DNA of 64,000 bases from Pseudomonas alloputida (GTDB taxonomy: Bacteria; Pseudomonadota; Gammaproteobacteria; Pseudomonadales; Pseudomonadaceae), in contig NZ_CP128540.1 in assembly GCF_021283545.2 (NCBI RefSeq), forward strand, positions 1,833,501 to 1,897,500, written 5' to 3'. Positions within the stretch are counted from its first letter, which is position 1. Each line of letters starts with the position of its first letter. Below the pieces are notes generated by a model. The model worked only from the letters and a program-made list of their open reading frames with translations, ran no database searches and had not been told where the DNA came from. A program made the translations under genes and the position numbers. Below, in pieces: positions 42,143 to 52,674 of the stretch.

Positions 42143-44218
42143 ATGAGTTATCAGGTTCTTGCACGAAAATGGCGTCCGCGCTCGTTCCGCGAAATGGTCG
42201 GCCAGACCCATGTGCTCAAGGCCTTGATCAATGCCTTGGACAACCAGCGCCTGCACCATGCCTACCTGTTCACCGGTACCCGCGGGGTGGGCAAGACGAC
42301 CATCGCCCGTATTATCGCCAAGTGCCTGAACTGTGAAACCGGCATCACCTCCACGCCCTGTGGCACCTGTTCGGTGTGCCGGGAAATCGACGAAGGCCGT
42401 TTCGTCGACCTGATCGAGATCGACGCCGCCAGCCGTACCAAGGTAGAGGACACTCGCGAACTGCTCGATAACGTGCAGTACGCCCCTAGCCGTGGGCGCT
42501 TCAAGGTCTACCTGATCGACGAAGTGCACATGCTCTCGACCCACTCATTCAACGCCTTGCTCAAGACGCTGGAAGAGCCGCCGCCCTACGTCAAGTTCAT
42601 CCTCGCCACCACCGACCCGCAGAAGCTGCCGGCCACCATCCTGTCGCGCTGCCTGCAGTTCTCGTTGAAGAACATGAGCCCGGAGCGGGTGGTGGAGCAC
42701 CTCAGCCACGTACTTGCCGCCGAGAACGTGCCGTTCGAGGAAGATGCCCTGTGGCTGCTGGGGCGGGCGGCCGACGGCTCCATGCGTGATGCCATGAGCC
42801 TGACCGACCAGGCCATCGCCTTCGGTGAAGGCAAGGTACTGGCCGCCGATGTACGTGCCATGTTGGGTAGCCTCGACCATGGCCAGGTGTATGGGGTCTT
42901 GCAGGCACTGCTCGAAGGCGATGCCAGGGCTTTGCTGGAGGCCGTGCGTAATCTGGCCGAGCAAGGGCCGGACTGGTCGGGCGTTCTGGCCGAAATGCTC
43001 AATGTGCTGCACCGTGTAGCCATTGCCCAGGCGCTGCCCGAAGCGGTAGACAACGGCCAGGGTGATCGCGAGCGGGTATTGGCGCTGGCTTCGGCGCTGC
43101 CGGCCGAGGATGTGCAGTTCTATTATCAGATGGGCCTGATTGGCCGCCGTGATCTGCCCCTTGCGCCGGACCCGCGCGGTGGCTTCGAGATGGTGCTGCT
43201 GCGTATGCTGGCGTTCCGCCCGGCAGACACGGACGACGCACCGAAGCCGGTGCTAAAGCCAACGGGGATCAGCCAGGCCACAGCTGATCCTGCAGGGCAG
43301 GTGGCAGCTGCGGCGCCGGTCGCGCTTTCACCGCCTGTCGCGGCTGTGCCGGCGGAGCCTGTTGCGCAAGCCCCGCAGCTGGAGGTGCCAGCACCCGCGA
43401 CGGCTGATCATGAGCCGGAGGCCGAGGCAGATGTTGAGCTGAAGGCCGAAGCCGAGGCCATCTCCGTACCTGAGCCGGTCGCCGAAGTGGTCGACCTGCC
43501 GTGGGAAGAGCCTGCCGTTGCCCCCGCGCCGTTAGCGGCTGAACCTGCGCCTGAACCGGCACCTGCGCCCGAGCCTGTTGCCCCGGTGGCGCCCACACAG
43601 GCCGCCCCGGCACACGACGAGCCGCCTTTCGACCCGTCTGCCTACGCTGCCGTGGGGATGGAGCGCGACGATGAGCCGCCGCTTGACGAAGACTATTACG
43701 GTGGCGAAAGCGATCCGGCAGGTTTCAGCTACCTGGACGAATTGGCCGAACATGTTCAGGAAGACGTGTCCAAACCGGCTGCCGAACCGTTGCCGGCAGC
43801 CAAACCGGCCACCGGCCTGGCCTTGCAATGGCTGGAATTATTCCCACAGTTGCCTGTGTCCGGGATGACAGGCAACATCGCGGCAAACTGTACGCTGATT
43901 GCCGCCGATGGCGACGACTGGTTGCTGCACCTGGACCCTGGCCAGGGGGCGCTGTTCAACGCCACCCAGCAGCGGCGCCTGAACGAAGCGCTCAACCAGC
44001 ACCTGGGGCGCACGCTGAACCTGCGCATCGAGCTGATCCTGCCAGAGCAGGAAACCCCGGCTCAGGCGGCGGCACGCAAGCGAGCCGAGCGCCAGCAGGA
44101 CGCCGTCGCGTCGATCGAGCAGGATCCGTTGATCCAGCAGATGATCAAGTTGTTCGGCGCCAAGGTGCGGCAGGATACTATTGAGCCTGTAGAAGCCCTG
44201 GCTAGTCAGGGCCAGTAA
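42143..44218 (+). CDS. dnaX: DNA polymerase III subunits tau/gamma
   Basis: The clamp-loader ATPase. The 691-residue protein has Walker A GTRGVGKTTIARIIAK, a four-Cys zinc module (CLNCETGITSTPCGTCSVC), Walker B-type VYLIDEVHMLS and the sensor LSRCLQFSLK. A long Ala/Pro/Glu-rich linker (about 370-530) leads to the C-terminal tau domain that binds polymerase and DnaB. I saw no A6-type slippage sequence of the kind used in E. coli for gamma, so a shorter form is not evident. It is followed by ybaB and recR. Confidence 0.96.
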   Translation: MSYQVLARKWRPRSFREMVGQTHVLKALINALDNQRLHHAYLFTGTRGVGKTTIARIIAKCLNCETGITSTPCGTCSVCREIDEGRFVDLIEIDAASRTKVEDTRELLDNVQYAPSRGRFKVYLIDEVHMLSTHSFNALLKTLEEPPPYVKFILATTDPQKLPATILSRCLQFSLKNMSPERVVEHLSHVLAAENVPFEEDALWLLGRAADGSMRDAMSLTDQAIAFGEGKVLAADVRAMLGSLDHGQVYGVLQALLEGDARALLEAVRNLAEQGPDWSGVLAEMLNVLHRVAIAQALPEAVDNGQGDRERVLALASALPAEDVQFYYQMGLIGRRDLPLAPDPRGGFEMVLLRMLAFRPADTDDAPKPVLKPTGISQATADPAGQVAAAAPVALSPPVAAVPAEPVAQAPQLEVPAPATADHEPEAEADVELKAEAEAISVPEPVAEVVDLPWEEPAVAPAPLAAEPAPEPAPAPEPVAPVAPTQAAPAHDEPPFDPSAYAAVGMERDDEPPLDEDYYGGESDPAGFSYLDELAEHVQEDVSKPAAEPLPAAKPATGLALQWLELFPQLPVSGMTGNIAANCTLIAADGDDWLLHLDPGQGALFNATQQRRLNEALNQHLGRTLNLRIELILPEQETPAQAAARKRAERQQDAVASIEQDPLIQQMIKLFGAKVRQDTIEPVEALASQGQ

Positions 44219-44227
44219 TGGATAACC

Positions 44228-44255
44228 ATGCGGCCGGCCCGGTGCCGGGCCGCAT
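44228..44255. promoter_or_regulatory. Hairpin between dnaX and ybaB
   Basis: ATGCGGCC, 12-base loop, GGCCGCAT, no T-run. Probably an mRNA hairpin rather than a terminator. Confidence 0.4.
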
Positions 44256-44281
44256 CACATGACCCAATCGAGGTATACCCC

Positions 44282-44617
44282 ATGATGAAAGGTGGCATGG
44301 CCGGCCTGATGAAGCAGGCCCAGCAGATGCAGGAAAAAATGCAGAAGATGCAGGAAGAACTGGCCAACGCCGAAGTCACCGGTCAGTCGGGTGGCGGTCT
44401 GGTGAGCGTGGTGATGACCGGTCGTCACGACGTCAAGCGCGTCAGCATCGACCAGAGCCTGATGTCGACTGATGAAGACGACAAGGAAGTACTGGAGGAC
44501 CTCATTGCCGCTGCGCTGAACGACGCAGTGCGCAAGGTCGAGCAGAGCAGTCAGGAAAAGATGGGCGGCATGACCGCCGGCATGCAGCTGCCGCCGGGCT
44601 TCAAGATGCCGTTCTAA
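44282..44617 (+). CDS. ybaB: Nucleoid-associated protein YbaB/EbfC
   Basis: A 111-residue small DNA-binding protein that bends nucleoid DNA. Starts [20 protein letters not shown]; an N-terminal coiled coil (to about 30) precedes a mixed fold with [26 protein letters not shown] is preceded by GAGG. Located between dnaX and recR, the typical order, with a strong terminator afterwards. Confidence 0.93.
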
Positions 44618-44634
44618 GGGCATTGCGATACTCA

Positions 44635-44668
44635 AAACCGCCGCTGACAACAGTGGCGGTTTTTTTTG
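44635..44668 (+). terminator. Rho-independent terminator after ybaB
   Basis: AACCGCC stem, loop, GGCGGTT, continuing into eight T. Confidence 0.9.
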
Positions 44669-44702
44669 CGGAGATTTCAACCCAGTTGCGGTCTGCTTTT
44701 TT

Positions 44703-44819
44703 GTGGGAGCGGCCTTGTGTCGCGAAAGGGGCGCGAAGCGGCCCCGGGATTTCAGCTTCGCAGCACAGAGTGCCGGGGCTGCTTCGCAGCCCTTTCGCGA
44801 CACAAGGCCGCTCCCACAA
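44703..44819. repeat. Inverted repeat pair of the GGCCTTGTGTCGCGA type
   Basis: GTGGGAGCGGCCTTGTGTCG and its inverted copy CGACACAAGGCCGCTCCCAC, enclosing inverted GCTGCTTCGCAGCC elements. A second class of Pseudomonas intergenic palindrome. Confidence 0.85.
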
Positions 44820-44913
44820 AAAAGCAGACCTTGCAGGCTTTGGGCGAGGTGATTTGACGCCACCGCCCCCGCTGGGTATAAACCGCCTCTTATTGAATTG
44901 TCAGGCCTTTCCC

Positions 44914-45516
44914 ATGAGCTTCAGCCCTCTCATCCGCCAACTGATCGACGGCCTGCGCATCTTGCCAGGTGTCGGTCAGAAAACCGCCCAGCGCATGGCC
45001 CTGCAACTGCTCGAGCGCGACCGCAGTGGCGGGCTGCGCCTGGCTCAGGCCTTGACCCAGGCCATGGAAGGGGTAGGGCATTGCCGCCAGTGTCGCACCC
45101 TCACCGAGCAGGAGCTGTGCCCGCAGTGCGCCGACCCGCGCCGTGACGACACACAGCTGTGCGTGGTCGAGGGGCCGACCGATGTGTATGCGGTGGAGCA
45201 GACTGGCTACCGTGGCCGTTACTTCGTGCTCAAGGGGCACCTGTCGCCGCTGGATGGCCTGGGGCCTGAGGCAATCGGTATTCCGCAGCTGATGGCGCGG
45301 ATCGAAGAGCAGGGCACCTTTACCGAGGTGATCCTGGCGACCAACCCGACAGTGGAGGGGGAGGCGACGGCGCATTACATTGCCCAGTTGCTGAGCGAGA
45401 AGGGCTTGGTGGCGTCTCGCATTGCCCATGGTGTGCCACTGGGCGGCGAGCTGGAGATGGTGGACGGCGGTACCCTGGCCCATGCCTTTGCAGGGCGCCG
45501 GCCCATTTCGCTCTGA
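44914..45516 (+). CDS. recR: Recombination mediator RecR
   Basis: RecR helps RecO load RecA at gaps. The 200-residue protein has an N-terminal HhH ([20 protein letters not shown]), a four-Cys zinc module ([16 protein letters not shown]), and a Toprim domain ([34 protein letters not shown]). It starts at MSFSPLIRQ; earlier in-frame ATGs lie in the upstream repeat region. Confidence 0.95.
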
Positions 45517-45539
45517 TTCATTGGGGCCGCTTGGCGGCC

Positions 45540-45607
45540 CATTCGCGGGTAAACCCGCGCCTACAAAACATACGCGGCTTTCGTAGGAGCGGGTTTACCC
45601 GCGAATG
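45540..45607. repeat. REP pair between recR and apt
   Basis: ATTCGCGGGTAAACCCGC and inverted GTAGGAGCGGGTTTACCCGC, between convergent genes. Confidence 0.85.
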
Positions 45608-45634
45608 GGCTGCAAAGCAGCCCCAAAAGCCCAC

Positions 45635-46183
45635 TCAATACTCGCTGAGGGAAAACTCGGTCAGGCAGAAGGTAGGCACCCCGGCCGCTTGCAACCGACG
45701 CGACCCGTCCAGTTCCGGCAGGTCGATGATCGCCGCCGCCTCGAACACCTGCGCCCCGGTACGACGCACCAGGTTGGCCGCCGCCAGAAGCGTACCGCCA
45801 GTAGCAATCAGGTCATCGAAGATCAGCACCGAGTCGCCTTCACACAGGCTGTCGGCATGCACTTCCAGGAAGGCCTCGCCGTACTCGGTCTGGTAACCCT
45901 CGCTCAACACGTCGGCTGGCAGCTTGCCCTGCTTGCGGAACAGGATCAGCGGCTTGTTCAGCTGGTGGGCGATGATCGAGCCGATCAGGAAGCCCCGCGC
46001 GTCCATGGCGCCGATGTGGCTGAATTCCGCCTCGACATAGCGCTCGATGAACTGGTCGGCCACATAGCGCAGCCCGCGTGGCGACTGGAATAACGGGGTA
46101 ATGTCGCGGAAGATCACGCCCGGTTTGGGGAAGTCCACTACCGGGCGGATCAGGGCTTTGAGGTCGAAGGCGTCGCTGTGCAT
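45635..46183 (-). CDS. apt: Adenine phosphoribosyltransferase
   Basis: Apt salvages adenine to AMP with PRPP. The 182-residue protein carries the PRPP-binding motif [17 protein letters not shown] near residue 125, the [13 protein letters not shown] start region, and [13 protein letters not shown]. The start [11 protein letters not shown] was chosen after AGGA; 11 upstream in-frame codons lack homology. It faces recR across a REP pair. Confidence 0.95.
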
Positions 46184-46238
46184 TGTTGCGGGTATCCTGG
46201 GAAAACGAATGCCCAAGTATACCCGCTAAAGACCAGCG

Positions 46239-46973
46239 TCAGGCCTCGATTGCACCACCTGCCAGCGCGCACAGCTGGATCGGGTCGAGGATGTGCACTT
46301 CCTTGCCCTCGGCGCGCAGCAGGCCGTTCTGCTGGAAGCGGGTGAACACCCGCGACACGGTTTCTACCGCCAGGCCAAGGTAATTGCCGATTTCGTTGCG
46401 CGACATGCTCAGGCGGAACTGATTGGCCGAATAGCCGCGGGCGCGGAAGCGCGCCGACAGGTTGACCAGGAAGGTGGCAATGCGCTCGTCGGCGGTCTTT
46501 TTCGACAGCAGCAGCATCATTTGCTGGTCGTCGCGGATTTCACGGCTCATTACCCGCATCAGCTGGCGGCGTAGCTGTGGCAGTTGCACCGACAGCTCGT
46601 CCAGCCGCTCGAAGGGGATTTCACACACCGAAGTGGTTTCCTGAGCCTGGGCCGATACCGGGTAGGCCTCGGTATCCATGCCCGACAGGCCGACCAGTTC
46701 GCTGGGCAGGTGGAAGCCCGTGATCTGCTCTTCGCCGCTGTCGCTGAGGCTGAAGGTTTTCAGGGCCCCGGACCGTACTGCGTAGACCGAGCCAAAACTG
46801 TCACCCTGGCGGAACAGGAACTCGCCTTTCTTGAGCGGCCGCCCGCGTTTGACGATTTCATCCAGCGCGTCCATGTCTTCCAGGTTCAGCGAAAGAGGCA
46901 GGCACAGGGGGGCCAGGCTGCAGTCCTTGCAATGGGCCTGGTTGTGTGGGCGCAGTTTGACTGGCTCGGACAT
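46239..46973 (-). CDS. anr: Anaerobic regulator ANR (FNR type)
   Basis: An oxygen-sensing activator of the CRP/FNR family. N-terminal Cys15, Cys18 and Cys24 ([11 protein letters not shown]) plus Cys in TTSVCEIPF hold the [4Fe-4S] cluster that opens with oxygen. The C-terminal HTH reads [20 protein letters not shown], whose E-x2-SR recognition matches TTGAT-N4-ATCAA sites. Length 244 fits ANR. It precedes hemN and the cbb3 genes, and sites of its type lie at 48606 and 61325. The frame extends 46 codons upstream; [12 protein letters not shown] is the accepted start region. Confidence 0.96.
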   Translation of the reverse strand: MSEPVKLRPHNQAHCKDCSLAPLCLPLSLNLEDMDALDEIVKRGRPLKKGEFLFRQGDSFGSVYAVRSGALKTFSLSDSGEEQITGFHLPSELVGLSGMDTEAYPVSAQAQETTSVCEIPFERLDELSVQLPQLRRQLMRVMSREIRDDQQMMLLLSKKTADERIATFLVNLSARFRARGYSANQFRLSMSRNEIGNYLGLAVETVSRVFTRFQQNGLLRAEGKEVHILDPIQLCALAGGAIEA

Positions 46974-47073
46974 TTGAATCGATCCTTGTGGGAAAGCACA
47001 CATAAGTCGTAAGGGTAACTCACGACACAGGGTGTAGGCCAGTGTGCGCGATGATGGTGCGCGCTGGCGAAAC

Positions 47074-47094
47074 CCCGGCAGGTGGCCTGCCGGG
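47074..47094 (-). terminator. Hairpin after hemN
   Basis: CCCGGCAGG-TGG-CCTGCCGGG, nine-base perfect stem, followed on the minus strand by GGTTTC, a weak T-run. Confidence 0.55.
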
Positions 47095-47159
47095 AGTCCT
47101 TGTGTGCTCATAGTGTGCCTGACAAGGAAGCTTGTCCATGCGGTTGAACGCCTTGTTTT

Positions 47160-48542
47160 TCAGATCACTCGCGAGAAACGCTGGCGGTTGTGCATCGCCA
47201 GATACGCGTCGAACACCATGCATACCGAGCGCGCCAGCAGCCGGCCGGCGGGCAGGATGCGAATGCCCTTGTCGTCCAGGCTGATCAGGCCGTCGCGCTG
47301 CAAGGTCAGCAGCTCGGGCCAGAGGTCGTTGAAGTAACCGCGAAAATCCAGGGTGAAAGCCTGTTCGATGGGTTCGAAATCCAGCTCGAAATGGCAGATC
47401 AGTTGCTGGATCACTGCCCGGCGTATGCGGTCGTCGTGGTTGCACAGCAAGCCGCGCTGGGTGGCCAGCTGGGCGTTGGACAGGCTGTCCTGGTAGGTGT
47501 TGAGGTCACTGCTGTTCTGGCAGTACAGGTCGCCGATCTGGCTGATCGCCGACACGCCCAGGCCAATCAGGTCGCAGTGCCCGTGGGTGGTGTAGCCCTG
47601 GAAGTTGCGCTGCAAGGTGCCTTCTTCCTGGGCAATGGCCAGTTCGTCGTCGGGCAGGGCGAAGTGGTCCATGCCGATGTAGCGGTAACCGGCGGCGGTC
47701 AGTTGGTCGATGGTGGCGTGCAGCATCTCCAACTTGGCGGCGGCGCTGGGCAGGTCGTTGCTGTCGATGCGCCGTTGCGGCATGAAGCGCTCGGGCAGGT
47801 GGGCATAGTTGAACACCGACAGGCGGTCGGGCTGCAGGCGGATCACTTCTTCCACGGTGCGGGCAAAGCCTTCCGGGGTTTGCTTGGGCAGGCCGTAGAT
47901 CAGGTCGAGGTTGACCGAGCGAAACTGCAGCGTGCGCGCAGCCTCGATCAGGGTACGGGTCTGTTCCAGGCTCTGCAGGCGGTTGATCGCGCGCTGCACG
48001 GCCGGGTCGAGGTCCTGTACACCCAGGCTGACGCGGTTGAAGCCCAGTTCGCGAAGCAGGCCCATGGTCGACCAGTCGGCTTCGCGAGGATCGATCTCGA
48101 TGCCGTAGTCGCCGGAATCGTCGTCCAGCAGGTGGAAGTGCTGGCGCAGGGTGGCCATCAGCTGGCGCAGTTCCACATGGCTGAGGAAGGTCGGTGTGCC
48201 GCCGCCAAAATGCAACTGTTCAACACGTTGTTTAGGGTCCAGGTGGCAGGCGACCAGCTGGATTTCCTGCTCCAGGCGCTGCAGGTAGGGCGCAGCGCGG
48301 GCGCGGTCTTTGGTGATGACCTTGTTGCAGGCGCAGTAGTAGCAGATGTTGGCGCAGAACGGCACATGCACGTACAGCGACAGCGGGCGCACGGCCCGTC
48401 GGCTCTCGCGCAGGGCGTTGAGCAGGTCGAACGAACCCACCTCGCTGTGCAGTTGCACGGCGGTTGGGTAAGAGGTGTAGCGTGGCCCGGCGAGATCGTA
48501 GCGGCGGATCAGGTCGGTATCCCAACGGAGGTCGTCGAGCAT
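47160..48542 (-). CDS. hemN: Oxygen-independent coproporphyrinogen III oxidase
   Basis: HemN is a radical-SAM enzyme that makes protoporphyrinogen IX without oxygen. The cluster ligands are in VPFCANICYYCACNKVI (C-x3-C-x2-C), after TSYPTAVQLH, with the glycine-rich HFGGGTPTFLS following. At 460 residues the length fits. A perfect ANR box lies 64 bases before the start, so ANR very likely activates it in low oxygen, and haem made would serve the cbb3 oxidases next door. Confidence 0.97.
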   Translation of the reverse strand: MLDDLRWDTDLIRRYDLAGPRYTSYPTAVQLHSEVGSFDLLNALRESRRAVRPLSLYVHVPFCANICYYCACNKVITKDRARAAPYLQRLEQEIQLVACHLDPKQRVEQLHFGGGTPTFLSHVELRQLMATLRQHFHLLDDDSGDYGIEIDPREADWSTMGLLRELGFNRVSLGVQDLDPAVQRAINRLQSLEQTRTLIEAARTLQFRSVNLDLIYGLPKQTPEGFARTVEEVIRLQPDRLSVFNYAHLPERFMPQRRIDSNDLPSAAAKLEMLHATIDQLTAAGYRYIGMDHFALPDDELAIAQEEGTLQRNFQGYTTHGHCDLIGLGVSAISQIGDLYCQNSSDLNTYQDSLSNAQLATQRGLLCNHDDRIRRAVIQQLICHFELDFEPIEQAFTLDFRGYFNDLWPELLTLQRDGLISLDDKGIRILPAGRLLARSVCMVFDAYLAMHNRQRFSRVI

Positions 48543-48605
48543 GAGGGTAGTCCCCGGAAAGAGCAGCAGTGCACCGGAGTCTATGGCCGTCTGTAGGAAA
48601 CTGTG

Positions 48606-48619
48606 TTGATTTGTATCAA
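48606..48619. promoter_or_regulatory. ANR box before hemN
   Basis: TTGAT-TTGT-ATCAA, perfect match to the FNR/ANR consensus, 64 bases before the hemN ATG. Confidence 0.9.
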
Positions 48620-48647
48620 GGGCATTGGGGCTGCTTTGCAGCCCCCG

Positions 48648-49331
48648 TCAATGGCCCATCAGCCAGTGCTGGTGTGGGCCCGGCAGGGTCCAGATACCGA
48701 ATAGCATCACCAGCACACCGCCTGCCACTCGCACGCTGCGTCGCCGCAACAGGGCGTTCATCCGTTCGGCAGCCAGCCCGGTTGCCAGCAACACCGGCCA
48801 GGTGCCCACCCCGAACGCCAGCATCAACCCGGCGCTGTAGCCGGCATTGCCCTGGCTGGCCGCCCACAGCAGGGTGCTGTACACCAGCCCGCACGGCAGC
48901 CAGCCCCAGAGGGCGCCCAGCAGCAATGCCCGAGGGAGGCTGGACACTGGCAGCAATCGCGACGCCACCGGCTGGATATGCCGCCACAGCCCGCGGCCCA
49001 GTGCCTCGATACGGGTCAGCCCGCTCCACCAGCCGGCCAGGTACAGGCCCATGGCAATCAGCAGCAGTGCCGCGACCACCCGCAGCGCCAGCGCTGCCGG
49101 GCTGCTGGCCACGGCCCAGCCGGCCAGGCCCAGCAACAGGCCGGCGCAGGCATAGCTGAAAATGCGCCCCAGGTTGTACGCCAGCAACAGGCGCAGGCGC
49201 TTGCCGCGTTGTTCGGGGGGGATGGCCAAGGTTAGTGCGCCCATCAGGCCACCGCACATGCCCAGGCAGTGACCGCCCCCTAGCAGGCCAAGGACCAGTG
49301 CCGAGCCCAGCAGCGCAAGCAGGTCAGGCAC
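48648..49331 (-). CDS. Sulfite-exporter/UreH-like inner-membrane protein of the cbb3 cluster
   Basis: A 227-residue six-helix protein of the TauE/SafE-UreH_2 type usually found behind ccoS. Key motif GLLGGGHCLGMCGGLMGALT near residue 15, with two Cys likely to bind metal, and ALLLGALWGWLPCGLVYS in the middle. The GTG start (MPDLLALLG) was chosen, 8 bases into the ccoS end; an ATG 12 codons earlier is possible. Copper supply to cbb3 oxidase is proposed from the neighbours. Confidence 0.8.
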   Translation of the reverse strand: MPDLLALLGSALVLGLLGGGHCLGMCGGLMGALTLAIPPEQRGKRLRLLLAYNLGRIFSYACAGLLLGLAGWAVASSPAALALRVVAALLLIAMGLYLAGWWSGLTRIEALGRGLWRHIQPVASRLLPVSSLPRALLLGALWGWLPCGLVYSTLLWAASQGNAGYSAGLMLAFGVGTWPVLLATGLAAERMNALLRRRSVRVAGGVLVMLFGIWTLPGPHQHWLMGH

Positions 49332-49539
49332 GGGGTGGTGGTTCCTTGTCGGTGTCGGCTGCGGCATCGTCAGGCTTCACTGCCGCCTGGTGGCGCGGGT
49401 CCTGATCGTCGAACAGGATGCTGTGGGCGGGGCCTTCAAGGTCGTCGTACTGACCGCTGTCTACCGCCCAGAAGAAGATGTACACGGCCACGCCGACCAG
49501 CAGCAGGGCTGCCGGGATCATGACATAGAGGGCGGGCAT
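49324..49539 (-). CDS. ccoS: cbb3 oxidase maturation protein CcoS
   Basis: A 71-residue protein: one N-terminal membrane helix ([20 protein letters not shown]), the family motif [20 protein letters not shown], then LFDD and a charged tail. CcoS is needed for cofactor insertion in cbb3 oxidase. It starts 22 bases inside the ccoI end and overlaps the next gene, so all are one operon. Confidence 0.92.
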   Translation of the reverse strand: MPALYVMIPAALLLVGVAVYIFFWAVDSGQYDDLEGPAHSILFDDQDPRHQAAVKPDDAAADTDKEPPPRA

Positions 49540-51992
49540 GGCGACTTCCTCCCGGGTAAAGGGGCTTCGTGGGGCAGCGGGCCCGAGGCCACGGGCATTC
49601 GGGTCAGGCGCAGGGCGTTGAGCACCACGATCAGCGAGCTGACCGACATGCCGATGGCGGCCCACACCGGCGTGATCCAGCCGAGCGCGGCGAACGGCAA
49701 CATCAGGCCATTATACAGGGTCGCCCACAGCAGGTTCTCGAGGATGTTGCGGCGGGTGCGGCGGGCCAGCTCGAACGCCTGCACCAGCGCTTGCAGGCGG
49801 TTGGACAGCAAGACGGCGTCGGCACTGGTCTTGGCCAGGTCGGTGGCGCTGCCCATGGCGATGCTGATATCGGCGGCGGCCAGTACCGGTACATCGTTGA
49901 CCCCGTCGCCGAGCATCAGCACCTTGCGCCCGTCAGCCTGCAGGGCTTTCAGGCGGTCCAGTTTGTCATCCGGGCGCAGGCCGCCAATGGCCTGGTCGAT
50001 ACCCAGCTGCGCGGCCACTTCGGCAACCATCGGCGAGCTGTCGCCCGACAGCAGCAGGGTGTGCCAGCCCCGCGCCTTGCAGGCAGCGAGCAGGGCCGGG
50101 GCATCGTCGCGCAGGCGGTCATCCAGGCCGAACCAGGCCAGTGGCCCCTGGCGGTCGCCCAGCAGCAGCCACTGGCCGCGCGGCTCGGGTACAGCGGGGA
50201 TTTCCGCACCACTCAAGGCGCAGACGAAGGTAGCCTGACCAATGCGCAGGCGCTGGCCGTCGACCACCCCCTCCAGGCCCAGGCCGGGTACGCTCTGTAC
50301 GTCATCGGCAGGTGTGGCGGTACGACCAAAGGCGCGAGCGATGGGGTGTTCAGAGCGGTTTTCCAGCGCCGCGGCCAGGGCCAGGCAGCGGTCGGCGGCC
50401 TGGCTGCCGAGCGGGCGGATGCTGCGCAAGGTCAGGCGGCCCTCGGTCAGTGTGCCGGTCTTGTCGAAGATCACCGTGTCGATCTGGTTCAGGCCTTCCA
50501 GCACGTGGCCGCGGGTCACCAGCAGGCCAAGCTTGTGCAGGGTTCCGGTGGCGGCGGTCAGTGCGGTTGGCGTAGCCAAAGACAGGGCACAAGGGCAGGT
50601 GGCCACGAGCATGGCCAGTACGATCCAGAACGCCCGTGTCGGGTCCAGGTGCCACCACCACAGGCCGATGGCAACGGCGGCCAGCAGCGAGAACAGCAGG
50701 AACCACTGCGAGGCGCGGTCGGCGATTTCCGCCAGGCGCGGTTTTTCGGTCTGGGCGCGTTCCAGCAGGCGGACGATGGCCGACAAGCGTGAGTCATGGC
50801 CGAGGGCTTCCACTTCCACATTCAGCGCGCTTTCAACGTTCAGCGTACCGCCAGTGACCCGCTCACCCACCCGGCGTGGTTGCGGCAGATACTCGCCGGT
50901 CAGCAGCGATTCGTCGACGCTGGAGCGGCCCTCGACGATGCGCCCGTCGGCAGGGATGACCGCGCCGGGCAGCACCTGCACGGTGTCGCCGCACTGTAAC
51001 TCGCTGAGCAGGATGCGTTCGCTGCGCCCGATGGCGTCCAGGCGCAGGCATGAGGCTGGCAGCAGGTTGACCAGCTGTGCAGTGGCCGCCGCTGTGCGCT
51101 CGCGGGCGCGGCGCTCCAGGTAGCGGCCGGTCAGCAGGAACAGGGCGAACATGCCCACCGTGTCGAAATAAAGCTCGCCGCTGCCAGTGATGGCTGTCCA
51201 GATGCCGGCACCGAACGCCAGGCCAATGGCCAGCGACACCGAAACGTCCATGGTCAGGTGGCGCGTTCGCAAGTCGCGCGCCGCGCCCTTGAAGAAGGGC
51301 GCGCAGCTGTAGAACACGATGGGAATTGTCAGGAACAGCGCCACCCAGCGCAGGATGGCATGCAACTCGGGTGTCAGGTCGATGTTGAATTCCGGCCAAG
51401 TGGCCATGGTCGCCATCATCGCCTGGAACCACAGCAGCCCGGCCACGCCCAGGCGGCGTAGGGCGCTGCGGTTTTCCCGGGCCAATTGCTCGGCGGCCTG
51501 GTCAGGCTGGTAGGGGTGGGCGGCGTAGCCGATCTGGCGAAGTTCGGCGAGGAGGCGCGACAGCGGTAGCTGCTTGTCATCCCAGTTCAGCAGCAGGCGG
51601 TGATTGGACAGGTTCAGGCGCGCTTCGGCGACACCGGGCAGGTTGCGCAGGTGCTTTTCGATCAGCCAGCCGCAGGCGGCGCAGCTGATGCCCTCGACAA
51701 GCAAGGTGGTTTCGGCCAGCTCACCCTGGTGGCGGACGAAGGTTTGCTGCACGTCGCTGCGGTCGTACAGGGCCAGTTCGTCCTGTAGTTGTTTGGGCAG
51801 GGCTTCGGGGTTGGCGCTGTTGTCGCTGCGGTGTTGGTAGTAATGTTCCAGGCCTCCAGCGACGATCGACTCGGCCACCGCCTGACAGCCGGGGCAGCAG
51901 AACTGCCGGGGCTGGCCGAGGACCACGGCGGTGAAGCGGCTGCCGGTGGGGACGGGCAGGGCGCAGTGGTAGCAGGGGGTCGGTTGGGTCAT
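49518..51992 (-). CDS. ccoI: Copper-translocating P1B-type ATPase CcoI
   Basis: CcoI exports copper to the periplasm for the CuB centre of cbb3 oxidase. The 824-residue protein has an N-terminal CYHC/CCPGC cysteine region, one heavy-metal domain ([12 protein letters not shown]) near residue 105, the CPC motif in [12 protein letters not shown], the phosphorylation site [10 protein letters not shown], and [12 protein letters not shown]. Eight membrane helices are expected. The start at [10 protein letters not shown] was used; the frame runs 58 codons upstream across a REP pair. Its metal-site and order after ccoH are typical. Confidence 0.96.
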   Translation of the reverse strand: MTQPTPCYHCALPVPTGSRFTAVVLGQPRQFCCPGCQAVAESIVAGGLEHYYQHRSDNSANPEALPKQLQDELALYDRSDVQQTFVRHQGELAETTLLVEGISCAACGWLIEKHLRNLPGVAEARLNLSNHRLLLNWDDKQLPLSRLLAELRQIGYAAHPYQPDQAAEQLARENRSALRRLGVAGLLWFQAMMATMATWPEFNIDLTPELHAILRWVALFLTIPIVFYSCAPFFKGAARDLRTRHLTMDVSVSLAIGLAFGAGIWTAITGSGELYFDTVGMFALFLLTGRYLERRARERTAAATAQLVNLLPASCLRLDAIGRSERILLSELQCGDTVQVLPGAVIPADGRIVEGRSSVDESLLTGEYLPQPRRVGERVTGGTLNVESALNVEVEALGHDSRLSAIVRLLERAQTEKPRLAEIADRASQWFLLFSLLAAVAIGLWWWHLDPTRAFWIVLAMLVATCPCALSLATPTALTAATGTLHKLGLLVTRGHVLEGLNQIDTVIFDKTGTLTEGRLTLRSIRPLGSQAADRCLALAAALENRSEHPIARAFGRTATPADDVQSVPGLGLEGVVDGQRLRIGQATFVCALSGAEIPAVPEPRGQWLLLGDRQGPLAWFGLDDRLRDDAPALLAACKARGWHTLLLSGDSSPMVAEVAAQLGIDQAIGGLRPDDKLDRLKALQADGRKVLMLGDGVNDVPVLAAADISIAMGSATDLAKTSADAVLLSNRLQALVQAFELARRTRRNILENLLWATLYNGLMLPFAALGWITPVWAAIGMSVSSLIVVLNALRLTRMPVASGPLPHEAPLPGRKSPCPPSMS

Positions 51993-52025
51993 AGGGCAGA
52001 CACTGCTCAGGCAGATAGGAAACCC

Positions 52026-52114
52026 TGTGGGAGCGGGCGCGCCCGCGAATGCGTCAGACCTGGAAATACCTTTGCCTGAGCTATCGCATTCGCGGGCGTG
52101 CCCGCTCCCACAGG
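52026..52114. repeat. REP pair between ccoI and ccoH
   Basis: CTGTGGGAGCGGGCGCGCCC and inverted GGGCGTGCCCGCTCCCACAG. Confidence 0.85.
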
Positions 52115-52128
52115 GATTTGCGGTGTTG

Positions 52129-52659
52129 CTACTGTTGGTGTTCGGCGCCTTGCAGGGCTTCGTCACCCAACTGCAAGGTCACACCATGCGCCACTTTTTC
52201 CTCTTCGAACAGGCGCCATACCTGGCCCCCTTCGCTACCCAGCAGTTCGACAAAACGGCGCCCGTCAACCTTGTCTTCCAGCTGCCCCACATAGCGCCCT
52301 GCTTCGACCCGGCTCAGCAGCACCTTGCGGTCCTTCTCTGGCTGGGTCGGCGAAATCAGGTTCAGTTCCAGGTTTTGCGGGCCACTGCTACCGGTCAGGC
52401 GCAGGTCCACTTCGCCGGTCAGTTCGTCCAGATGCACGCTGGCTTTCAGGCCCAACTGCTGCGCCAGCAGCTCGCGGTCCAGCGAGCGGTTGATGCCCTT
52501 GCCGGCCTCGTAGTAGTTGTCGTTCACCAGGTTGTCCGGGTTGTGCACAGCGATGCTGACCATGGTCAGGCTCAGGCACACCGAGGTGGTGAGGATGCCG
52601 ATGATGATCCAGGGCCAGAGGTGCTTGTACCAGGGGCTGGCGGCGGTGGCGGCAGGCAT
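52129..52659 (-). CDS. ccoH: FixH/CcoH-family cbb3 assembly protein
   Basis: A 176-residue protein with one N-terminal membrane helix ([20 protein letters not shown]) and a periplasmic domain of FixH type ([20 protein letters not shown], then [20 protein letters not shown]). FixH/CcoH stabilises subunits during cbb3 oxidase assembly. Fifteen bases separate it from ccoG. Confidence 0.9.
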   Translation of the reverse strand: MPAATAASPWYKHLWPWIIIGILTTSVCLSLTMVSIAVHNPDNLVNDNYYEAGKGINRSLDRELLAQQLGLKASVHLDELTGEVDLRLTGSSGPQNLELNLISPTQPEKDRKVLLSRVEAGRYVGQLEDKVDGRRFVELLGSEGGQVWRLFEEEKVAHGVTLQLGDEALQGAEHQQ

Positions 52660-52674
52660 TGTGCGTTATCTCTC

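Noticed and set aside
42143..44218. Programmed frameshift in dnaX
   Set aside because: I did not find an A-AAA-AAG-like slippery stretch followed by a hairpin in the expected region.
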